Positions 30,919 through 37,220 of a stretch of DNA of 37,220 bases are shown here, in pieces. A program made the position numbers and the translations under genes. The notes below the pieces were generated by a model. It did not search any database, had not been told where the DNA came from, and was given only the letters and a program-made list of their open reading frames with translations. Within the stretch, counting starts at the first letter, position 1, and each line of letters opens with the position of its first letter. The DNA comes from CAYUKK01 sp964445305 (GTDB taxonomy: Bacteria; Acidobacteriota; Aminicenantia; Aminicenantales; UBA8522), in the NCBI GenBank assembly GCA_964445305.1, contig CAYUKK010000110.1, positions 1 to 37,220 of the forward strand. The letters are read 5' to 3'.

Positions 30919-32076
30919 TCAAGAAAACGGGGACGAAGGTTCCTCGCGAAGAACAGCTCCGATGACCTTCCTCCCGAAGAAAGCGTCGGCGACGAGGAGA
31001 AGACCACCAATATAGAAAGGATAAGCCAGCCCATAACGAAAGCCAATGGTGGCGAAGGACAGAGAACCCACCACCTGACCGAGCGTCATCACGGTCAGAA
31101 GGATGGCGGCGCCGCCACCGATGCTCGTCTTCTCGAAAAGCCGGGACACAAAAAGCCAGAGCAAAGCGCCCAGGAAACCGTCCCCGACCTCATGGATGAG
31201 CCGGAAAAAGAAGGACAGAAAAAGATGCCGGTTGACCATGAGGATGAGCCCCATTCCGGAGAGGAACATGGAGAAAAGGAAAATCCTCATGTTGAGACGA
31301 GGGTTATGGCGGATGAGCCCGATCAAGAAGGCGCTGAAAGCCAGACCGAAAAGGGATAGGGAAATATAGAGGGACAGGGAAGTCAAACCGAGGTTAAAAT
31401 ATTCCCTCAGGAATGGGCTGTAGACCGTCCCCTCGACACCCCAGTGCAGCCCGATGAAGAAAATCATGACCGAAAAGAGAATCAGCCTCCGGTTGAGGAT
31501 GCGGCGCTTGTAGATTTTCAACGGCACAGAAACGAACGGGACTGACCGCAGCCGAGCGGCCAAAGCCTGAAAGAGGAGGATAAAGAATGCCAGCACGATG
31601 AAGAGCAGCTCGAAATCGGTGACGGCGACGAGAATTCCGCCAAGCAAAGTCCCGAAGGCTGCTCCCAGCGACTGCCAGAAAGCCAGGCGGCTGTACCGGC
31701 GGTTGAGATCGTGAGCTGTCTCTGTTTTGAAATAAAGGCTATTGAGGGAGACGTCGAGGGCGTTGTTGGCCACGCCGAGAAGGAGAAAAATCAGGGCGAC
31801 AGGCAAAAAATGCTGGACACGCCAGAGAAGAAAAAACGCCAGGCTCGTCGCGGCCAGAGCAGCGTGGACGATCTCCCGAATAGAAAGACGGTCGTTGAGC
31901 CACCCCGTGGGAAAAGAAAAAAGGAGGGGGGCAAAGGCAAACAGGGACACGGCCAACCCAATCTGCCACCCCTTGTAACCGATTTTTAAGAAATGGAGAG
32001 GAATGAGGAAAAAAACGGCGTTAACGCACAACTTGCGGCCGAAGTTGAGGGCGTGAACACATCTCGCGTTGTCCAT
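30919..32076 (-). CDS. MFS transporter
   Basis: A 385-residue major facilitator with about 12 hydrophobic segments in two halves. Between segments 2 and 3 is GWLNDRLSIREIV, corresponding to the G-x-L-x-D-R motif A; the central loop around residue 185 (RLRSVPFVSVPLKIYKRRILNRR) is basic and joins the halves. Substrate cannot be told from sequence; no drug-efflux signature stands out. No clear Shine-Dalgarno precedes the ATG at 32076, but the hydrophobic start fits. It lies 63 bases upstream of the fused membrane/spermidine-synthase-like gene and is likely co-transcribed with it. Confidence 0.87.
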   Translation of the reverse strand: MDNARCVHALNFGRKLCVNAVFFLIPLHFLKIGYKGWQIGLAVSLFAFAPLLFSFPTGWLNDRLSIREIVHAALAATSLAFFLLWRVQHFLPVALIFLLLGVANNALDVSLNSLYFKTETAHDLNRRYSRLAFWQSLGAAFGTLLGGILVAVTDFELLFIVLAFFILLFQALAARLRSVPFVSVPLKIYKRRILNRRLILFSVMIFFIGLHWGVEGTVYSPFLREYFNLGLTSLSLYISLSLFGLAFSAFLIGLIRHNPRLNMRIFLFSMFLSGMGLILMVNRHLFLSFFFRLIHEVGDGFLGALLWLFVSRLFEKTSIGGGAAILLTVMTLGQVVGSLSFATIGFRYGLAYPFYIGGLLLVADAFFGRKVIGAVLREEPSSPFS

Positions 32077-32152
32077 GGCAGGAACTGAAGCGAGCTATTA
32101 TAGTCGTCTTACCCTTTTGATGGCAACTGGACGGAAGGATGGGTAACCATCC

Positions 32153-32210
32153 TTAATTCGGTAATGAAAATGGGTCCTGCCCTCTTGCGTCCCCGTCGGC
32201 CCTCGCGTCA
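32153..32210 (+). repeat. Dispersed repeat, copy B
   Basis: About 58 bases matching 20538-20596 (copy A) in the same orientation, with a one-base gap and roughly ten substitutions. It lies between the MFS start and the end of the DUF4097 gene. The identical core GCGTCCCCGTC and end CCTCGCGTCA are GC-rich and not inside a coding gene in either place. Confidence 0.7.
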
Positions 32211-32247
32211 CCCATCCCCCGCGGGGACCTCCTGCTACATCTTTGGC

Positions 32248-33210
32248 TTAGCTTTTGATGAGCTTGATATCGCCACTGAAGGAGGATATGCGGAGGCTCG
32301 CGCCCCCGTTATTGACGACACCGCTTATCTCCCGCGGCGAAATCTTTCCCGTCATCTTGATCTCGAAATCCATCTCGATGCTCCCGCTAAACGTCTCCGC
32401 CTCCAAATCGAAGGCCGAGCTGGCGGGAAGATAGAGAGTGATGCTCCCGCTATGGGATTTCAGGTTATAATTTCCGGCCGGGTTGATGCTTCCTCGGTAG
32501 ATAACCTCGCCGCTCAGCGCTTTGACGCGCACTTTGTTCGCCTCAGTAACCTCCATGAGCTCGATATCGCCGCTCACGGTTTCAGCATCGACACCACCCT
32601 TGAGCCCTTTCGCCTTGATATCCCCAGATACAGATTTAAGGAAGACATCTCCGACAATGTCTGCAGCTTCTATGTCTCCACTGACCGCGTTACACTCCAC
32701 CTGGCCCCGACCCTTCCGGATAAGGATATCGCCGCTGACGGCACTGAGGTTAACCGCTCCCCCCGTTCCCTCAACATCGATATCGCCGCTGACGTTTTTC
32801 GCTCTGAAGCTGGCCTGGTCAGGAATCCAGAGCCAGTAGTCGACGCTCACATTGGCGGAATGTCGACCCCAGAATCGGTCGCTGCGAGGATAATTCGTCT
32901 CGATGCGGAGGAGATTCCCTTCCTCGACAATTTCGATGTTCACTCGCGCCGCGTTTTCCTTTGCCTCGGCAAAGGAAGAAGCACGCGACCTCTTCACAGC
33001 TTTGATCTTGACCCGGGTTTCACCCCACGTCCTCACCTCGATCTCGCCTGACACATTGCTGATTTGAACCTTGCCGTCTCGAGCCAGAGCAACCGTCTTT
33101 TCAAACGGCTCCTCGTATGTTTGTCGATCGGCCGCCCCGATCGCTGGCCAAGTGAAAATCATAAGCCACAACCCTAAAAGCAAGATTATGCGCATGGCTA
33201 ACCGTTTCAT
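32248..33210 (-). CDS. Secreted DUF4097 beta-strand repeat protein
   Basis: A 320-residue exported protein. After a signal peptide (MRIILLLGLWLMIFTWPAIG) it consists almost wholly of repeating beta-strand units of about 18-22 residues carrying V-S-G-D-I or close variants: NVSGEIEV, NVSGDIDV, AVSGDILI, AVSGDIEA, SVSGDIKA, TVSGDIEL, ALSGEVIY, SHSGSITL, TFSGSIEM, SFSGDIKL. This fits a right-handed beta-helix of the DUF4097/DUF4098 (adhesin-like) type; the biochemical role is unknown. AAGGAGG lies eight bases before the ATG. It follows the ECF sigma and anti-sigma genes by 40 bases, so it is probably a target or envelope sensor partner of that system. The repeats leave a long spurious open frame on the other strand. 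Confidence 0.9.
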   Translation of the reverse strand: MKRLAMRIILLLGLWLMIFTWPAIGAADRQTYEEPFEKTVALARDGKVQISNVSGEIEVRTWGETRVKIKAVKRSRASSFAEAKENAARVNIEIVEEGNLLRIETNYPRSDRFWGRHSANVSVDYWLWIPDQASFRAKNVSGDIDVEGTGGAVNLSAVSGDILIRKGRGQVECNAVSGDIEAADIVGDVFLKSVSGDIKAKGLKGGVDAETVSGDIELMEVTEANKVRVKALSGEVIYRGSINPAGNYNLKSHSGSITLYLPASSAFDLEAETFSGSIEMDFEIKMTGKISPREISGVVNNGGASLRISSFSGDIKLIKS

Positions 33211-33250
33211 GGTAAACCTCCTTGTTTCTTAATTCTTTTTCTTTTGTTCC

Positions 33251-33949
33251 TCATAGGGATATTCCTGCAGGCTTCCCGGCTGAGCTTCTCTTAATGCCCA
33301 TGCACTCGTCAAGGAAGCTGACTTTCTCTTGATAGGCGGTCAGAAGGTAAGTCCGGGCCGTCACGTTATCAGGGTCCAGGCTGACCATTTGCTGGCAAGC
33401 CTGGATGGTCTCATCCAGGGCTTTGAGATTACTCCGGAACACTTCAGACAATTGCGGGTCCAGATCATTTCCCTGGGCTCCCACCGCCTCTTCGAGAGAA
33501 GCGATGGCCTTTTCATAATAGCGTTGAGCCTCCTTCAGTTTGGCCATTGTAAAGGCAAGGGATTTCTCTTCTGGCGAGACATACCCCCTCCCCATTTTGA
33601 GCCCGACGACAAGCCCGCCGACGAGGATCAAGGCGAGCACGCTCACCATCGCATAGCGAAGGACAGGCTGGGGCCAGAGCCAGGGAAGCCAGCGCCGCCT
33701 TCGCCCCGGGGCCAAGCCTGTTTCTGGCTGCGCTCTCTTCATTCCCGTGGCGATGGCTTCCCAGGTAGCCGGAGACGGCTCGAGAGAGGGGACTTTTTTA
33801 GCGACGCGAGATATTTTCTGGAAATCCTCGAGAAGCTCCCGGCAAGCCGCGCAGCCAGAGAGATGGCGCTCCAGCATTTTTTCCTGCTCGCCGTCGAGCT
33901 CGCCGTCGAGATGATCGCCAATCCATTTTCGGGCGGTCGAGCATTTCAT
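33251..33949 (-). CDS. Membrane-anchored zinc-finger anti-sigma factor
   Basis: A 232-residue protein. The N-terminal putative zinc-finger (zf-HC2) has Cys3, His29 in ERHLSGC, Cys33 and Cys36, the usual zinc ligands of ECF anti-sigma factors (ZAS domain). A linker with a predicted amphipathic part leads to one membrane helix at about 99-119 (YAMVSVLALILVGGLVVGLK), and the outer part is a helical region with TPR-like or coiled-coil character (AQRYYEKAIASLEEAV, LKALDETIQACQQMVSLDP). It should hold the sigma factor encoded 12 bases upstream at the membrane and release it on an envelope signal. AAGGAGA precedes the ATG. Confidence 0.9.
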   Translation of the reverse strand: MKCSTARKWIGDHLDGELDGEQEKMLERHLSGCAACRELLEDFQKISRVAKKVPSLEPSPATWEAIATGMKRAQPETGLAPGRRRRWLPWLWPQPVLRYAMVSVLALILVGGLVVGLKMGRGYVSPEEKSLAFTMAKLKEAQRYYEKAIASLEEAVGAQGNDLDPQLSEVFRSNLKALDETIQACQQMVSLDPDNVTARTYLLTAYQEKVSFLDECMGIKRSSAGKPAGISL

Positions 33950-33961
33950 CTTCTTTCTCCT

Positions 33962-34651
33962 TTAAAGAGCCTGCTTTCTCTTAAGAAAGTCGCGGATCCT
34001 GAGCCTGGCCTTGAAAAGCTGGGACTTGGAAGTACCCACCTCGATGCCGAGTATGGCGGCCACTTCCTCATGCTTGAACCCCTGGACATCGTGAAGGAAG
34101 AAAATAGCTCGCAGTCGGTCGGGAAGCTCCTGGATAGCCTCCTCCAGGGACAGACGAAGGCTCTTCTCGTGGGAATCGTAGACCGCCTCTTCCTCGCGCC
34201 CTTCGACCGAGCTCAGAGCGACTGTTCGGCGGTCACGACCCCTTTTGCTCCGCAAATAGGAGTAGCAGACGTTTACGGCAATCCGGTACATCCAGGCGAT
34301 AAAAGTCTCTTCTTTATCCACATCCCGGAGGTGGGTAAATATCTTGATGAAGATATCCTGGAGAAGGTCCTCCGCTTCCACTCGGTCATACGTGTAGCGA
34401 TAAGCCAGGTTAAAAAAGGTCCTCTTGTAGCGCTCATAGATTTGCTCCATCGCCTGTTGGTCCCCGGCTTGGCCTCTCCGGAGGAGGCTCAAGAGCATGG
34501 GGTCGAGAGGCGTGAGTTCTCGAGCGGGTTTTTCTTCGTCTGAGGGCACGAGCTTCGCTTCTCCTGGAGTAGCCGGGAAAATAAGCTGCTTGCCATTATC
34601 GCCCAACCGGAAGGCCATAGCAAGAGGGGAAGCGACAATTTCGAGGCTCAT
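33962..34651 (-). CDS. ECF-type RNA polymerase sigma factor
   Basis: A 229-residue sigma-70-family factor of the extracytoplasmic-function type. Region 2 spans about 60-125 (YERYKRTFFNLAYRYTYDRVEAEDLLQDIF, split at the usual core-binding helix, then TFIAWMYRIAVNVCYSYLR), and region 4 spans about 165-225 (LSLEEAIQELPDRLRAIFFLHDVQGFKHEEVAAIL as helices, then GIEVGTSKSQLFKARLRIRDFL). About 60 residues precede region 2, longer than in most ECF factors. I start at the ATG at 34651, with GAGGAAGAA directly upstream; the frame opens earlier at a TTG (34687). Its anti-sigma factor and a DUF4097 protein follow. Its own promoter was not identified. Confidence 0.9.
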   Translation of the reverse strand: MSLEIVASPLAMAFRLGDNGKQLIFPATPGEAKLVPSDEEKPARELTPLDPMLLSLLRRGQAGDQQAMEQIYERYKRTFFNLAYRYTYDRVEAEDLLQDIFIKIFTHLRDVDKEETFIAWMYRIAVNVCYSYLRSKRGRDRRTVALSSVEGREEEAVYDSHEKSLRLSLEEAIQELPDRLRAIFFLHDVQGFKHEEVAAILGIEVGTSKSQLFKARLRIRDFLKRKQAL

Positions 34652-35342
34652 TTCTTCCTCAATGGGTATAGATGACGGAAAAGGCAAAAAGGTTGCTCAC
34701 GCCGGCTATTTTTTTTTACGCCGAGCCTGTGCGTTCCAGGGGCAACCAATCTTGCTAAAGAAAGTTCGACCGACCCTGGTCAGTCCATCCTCTTTTAAGA
34801 GTCAACGCCGCTTGAGCTGTCCAACTGTGAAGGGGTTAAAAAAAGCGCCGTATTTCGGACATCACCGCGACGCCCGTGTTCGTCCCCCCCAATCACCCCC
34901 CTCTCATAAGAATCAAAAAGACGACAGAGGAGGGGAAATCCAGAAGAATAGCCGGGGAACTGGAAGCGCCGGAAAAGCGAACGCCGCTTCTTCATTCGAC
35001 CTCCGAAGCGATTATCTTAACCACCCCGGCATCGGCTTTTCAAGCTTTTTTGGCTTCTGTTATCAGCCAAGAGCCGACTAACCGTGGAAAGCTTAACCTT
35101 CCTCCAATGCTTTTCGAGACGACCTTTCTTTTTGCCCTCGCCGGGGGTGATGGAAAGGGGGAGGAAAATCCCCCCGGGAATCATCGTCATGGGTTATTGC
35201 TAACGCCTCTCCATCTCCTTAGAGTGTTATTGACCAGAAAAGAAGAAACGCGGACGGATAAAAGGTAATCGAGTACTATCAAAGTTCAGGCGCTCCAGAG
35301 GGTCGAGGTTTAAGATGCAGGCACTTGGCGCAAGAAGAGGCA
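34652..35342. other. Long gap between divergent genes, no gene recognised
   Basis: About 690 bases between the sigma-factor operon and the histidine kinase gene. It contains a run of nine T (34709-34717) without a good preceding stem, GGTTGC/GCAACC (34691-34696 with 34742-34747), a nested stem-loop at 35032-35077, and GGGGGA/TCCCCC (35157-35162 with 35169-35174). The open frames present overlap on both strands and lack ribosome sites. Promoters for both operons must lie here, but none is clear enough to mark. Confidence 0.6.
35032..35077. repeat. Nested stem-loop in the divergent gap
   Basis: TCGGCT (35032-35037) pairs with AGCCGA (35072-35077), and inside it TGGCT (35051-35055) pairs with AGCCA (35065-35069) around a 9-base loop. 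No T-run follows on either strand. A regulatory RNA element or leader structure is possible. Confidence 0.45.
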
Positions 35343-37220
35343 ATGGCTAAGAGCGAAAGATTAGCGGTTCGAAAAGCAACCATCCGGGAAAAATCAAAAC
35401 ACGTCTTCCGCTATCAATCAGCCCTTCTCGATTTAGCCAAGCTGAGCTTTTCGAGTTTGGGTTCGGCCTTCGAGCTCATCACGGAAATCGATGCTCGAAC
35501 CCTCGATGTCGACCGGGTCAGCATCTGGCTTTTTTCCCCGGACCACCAGTCCATCATTTGCCAGGACCTTTTTCTCATGCCAGAATCCCGCCATGAGCGG
35601 GGTTTGCGCCTCGAGATGAAAGACTACCCCCGCTATTTCCAGGCTCTCGAGGAGAATCGAGTTGTCGCCGCCGACGACGTTTTTTCTGACGTTCGAACAA
35701 ACGAGTTCTCCGAGAATTACCTGAAACCCCTGGGCATCAGTTCGATGATGGATGTCCCCATCCATCGTCACGGAGAAGTCATCGGAATCGTCTGCCACGA
35801 GCACAGAGGTCCGGCCAGAAAATGGACGCTGGAAGAACAAAATTTTGGCATTTCCGTGAGCGACATCGTCGCCACCACCTTGGAAGCTTGGGAGCGCCAG
35901 CGGACAGAGAAAATCAACCGGAGCATCTTCAAGATTTCGGAAGCGGCCATCTCCTCACGGAACCTGGAATCCCTCTATCGCTCCATCCATCGGATTATCG
36001 CCGAGCTCATGCCGGCTCAGAATTTCTACATCGCCCTTTACGACTCCGACCAGAACATCCTCAGTTTTCCCTATTTTGTGGACGAATTCGACTCTCCTCC
36101 CGGACCCAAGCCTTTGGGTAAAGGCTTGACCGAATATGTCCTCAGGACAGGAAAACCGCTGCTGGCCTCGCCCGAGGTCTTCGCCGAGCTCGAAAGGCGA
36201 GGCGAAGTGGAATCCATCGGCGCGCCCTCCATCGACTGGCTCGGCGTCCCTTTGAACATCGATGGCCAGACCATCGGGGTGCTTGTCGTCCAGAGCTACA
36301 CGGAGGGAGTCCGGTATGGCGAGGAAGAAAAAAACCTCCTCAAGTTCGTCTCTGACCAGGTTGCCATGGCCATCCACCGCCAGAAATCGGCCGAGGAGGT
36401 GGAAGAGAGGGAGCGCTTCCTGAGCAGCATCTTCGAAAGCATCCAAGACGGCATCTCCATCCTCGACAAGGACTACCGTATTATCCGCGTCAACCCGGCC
36501 ATCGAAAAATGGTACGCCCACGCCATGCCGTTGCGCGGCAAGAAATGTTTCGAGGCCTATCATCTACGGAGCGAGAGGTGCACTGTCTGCCCGACGCGAA
36601 AAACCCTTGAAACCGGGACCGCCGCTTATGAGGTCGTGCCCCGAATCGGCCGGCATGGCAAGGTGACTGGCTGGATCGACCTCTTCAGCTTTCCTCTCAT
36701 CGATAAGACGACAGGCCAGATGGAGGGCGTCATCGAATACGTCCGCGACATTACCGAGAGAAAACAGGCTGAGGACCGTCTTCAGACATCCCTGCGCGAA
36801 AAAGAAGTCTTGTTGCGCGAGATCCACCATCGGGTCAAGAACAACATGCAGGTCATCTCCTCCCTCCTCAACCTCCAGGCCCGCCGCATCGCCGACCCCA
36901 CCGTCCTCGAAATGTTCAAGGACTCCCAGCGCCGCATCCGCTCCATGGCCCTCGTCCACGAGCGCCTCTACCAGTCCGCCGACCTCTCCCGCATCGAATT
37001 CTCCTCCTACCTCAACCACCTCGCCACCCACCTCTTCCACTCCTGCCAGGCCGACTCCTCCCGCATCCGCCTCTCCCTCCACACCGAAAAACTCTACCTC
37101 AACATCAATACCGCCATCCCCTGCGGCCTCATCGTCAACGAGCTCGTCTCCAACGCCTTCAAGCATGCCTTCCCCGAAGGAAGAAGCGGCGAGGTCGAGA
37201 TAAGCTTCCGGCGGCTGGCC
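35343..37220 (+). CDS. GAF-GAF-PAS histidine kinase of the HisKA_2 type (3' end outside window)
   Basis: The frame is open to the right edge (626 codons visible). It is cytoplasmic with no membrane segment. Order: GAF domain 20-185 (VDRVSIWLFSPDHQSIIC, GISSMMDVPIHRHGEVIGIVC), second GAF 195-345 (NFYIALYDSDQNILSFPY, WLGVPLNIDGQTIGVLVVQS), PAS 355-475 with ERCTVCPTRK, where Cys413 and Cys416 could bind metal or heme, then the HisKA_2 dimerisation helix with EIHHRVKNNMQV (phosphorylated His about 496) and the start of the ATPase domain (GLIVNELVSNAFKHAFPEG). HisKA_2 kinases usually signal to response regulators with few DNA-binding outputs. Start: ATG at 35343 after AAGAGG. From about 36780 codon choice changes sharply to C-ending codons. 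Confidence 0.92.
   Translation, partial: MAKSERLAVRKATIREKSKHVFRYQSALLDLAKLSFSSLGSAFELITEIDARTLDVDRVSIWLFSPDHQSIICQDLFLMPESRHERGLRLEMKDYPRYFQALEENRVVAADDVFSDVRTNEFSENYLKPLGISSMMDVPIHRHGEVIGIVCHEHRGPARKWTLEEQNFGISVSDIVATTLEAWERQRTEKINRSIFKISEAAISSRNLESLYRSIHRIIAELMPAQNFYIALYDSDQNILSFPYFVDEFDSPPGPKPLGKGLTEYVLRTGKPLLASPEVFAELERRGEVESIGAPSIDWLGVPLNIDGQTIGVLVVQSYTEGVRYGEEEKNLLKFVSDQVAMAIHRQKSAEEVEERERFLSSIFESIQDGISILDKDYRIIRVNPAIEKWYAHAMPLRGKKCFEAYHLRSERCTVCPTRKTLETGTAAYEVVPRIGRHGKVTGWIDLFSFPLIDKTTGQMEGVIEYVRDITERKQAEDRLQTSLREKEVLLREIHHRVKNNMQVISSLLNLQARRIADPTVLEMFKDSQRRIRSMALVHERLYQSADLSRIEFSSYLNHLATHLFHSCQADSSRIRLSLHTEKLYLNINTAIPCGLIVNELVSNAFKHAFPEGRSGEVEISFRRLA

Noticed and set aside
32164..33051. 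Plus-strand frame of 295 codons opposite the DUF4097 gene
   Set aside because: The repeated VSGDI codons leave the complementary strand open; no start context and the minus-strand protein is clearly real.
33329..34543. Plus-strand frame of 404 codons across the anti-sigma and sigma genes
   Set aside because: It spans two well-supported genes on the other strand and shows no domain of its own.
34691..34747. Possible intrinsic terminator around nine T at 34709-34717
   Set aside because: The T-run sits in the loop of the only visible stem rather than after it, and no gene ends here.
36564..37166. Minus-strand frame rich in Val, Gly, Asp and Glu
   Set aside because: It is the antisense of the C-ending-codon transmitter part of the histidine kinase; its low-complexity composition is explained by that.

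Overview
The window is bacterial chromosome, gene-dense, with operons on both strands and mostly ordinary Shine-Dalgarno starts. There is no rRNA, tRNA, phage or insertion-sequence gene to place it by. Low-oxygen traits (B12-dependent ribonucleotide reductase, a minimal SufBC-type Fe-S scaffold, an HdrA-like fragment, a two-cluster ferredoxin) and a large CBM9/DUF5916 outer-membrane-type protein, a GH106-like glycosidase and PKD/PEGA surface proteins suggest an anaerobic, Gram-negative polymer user. The Acidobacteriota/Aminicenantes neighbourhood is my guess; it is an inference from gene content, not a measurement.

Region 1 (1-9158, minus strand) is the most unusual part. A strong promoter with an ArsR-type palindrome reads into at least sixteen short-spaced genes: ArsR regulator, ArsP/UPF0718 permease, small CPRC thioredoxin, an unknown protein, CoA-binding protein, free-standing HdrA-like domain, 2x4Fe-4S ferredoxin, DGC protein, NifX/NifB-type protein, Mrp/NBP35 ATPase, second DGC protein, carboxymuconolactone-decarboxylase-like protein, DUF169 protein, a thioredoxin-like Cys-Cys protein, SufC and a SufB/D protein. 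Another cysteine-rich reading frame may begin at the left edge. The order suggests metalloid sensing and export joined to Fe-S cluster building, carrying and thiol chemistry. I know of no named system with this composition.

Region 2 (9429-14898): a response regulator overlapping a hybrid histidine kinase (minus), then a thiamine-binding MTH1187-family protein and a class II ribonucleotide reductase (plus). Region 3 (14918-20463, minus): the DUF5916 protein, a GH106-like glycosidase and an adenosine-specific kinase. Region 4 (20703-23819, plus): a propeller-like PKD protein and a PEGA lipoprotein, whose end overlaps the end of a convergent GT39-type membrane glycosyltransferase (23775-25958). 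Region 5 (26084-32076, minus): a YgiQ-type radical SAM protein, a structured intergenic stretch of about 780 bp, a membrane protein fused to a spermidine-synthase-like domain, and an MFS transporter. Region 6 (32248-34651, minus): ECF sigma factor, zinc-finger anti-sigma factor and a secreted DUF4097 repeat protein, a compact envelope-signalling operon. Region 7 (35343 to the right edge, plus): a GAF-GAF-PAS-HisKA_2 histidine kinase cut by the window end.

Non-coding signals include the ArsR promoter/operator, an intercistronic hairpin at 6235-6261, a dispersed repeat of about 58 bp at 20538 and 32153, and nested inverted repeats between 27963 and 28273. No CRISPR array, tRNA, rRNA or attachment site was seen.
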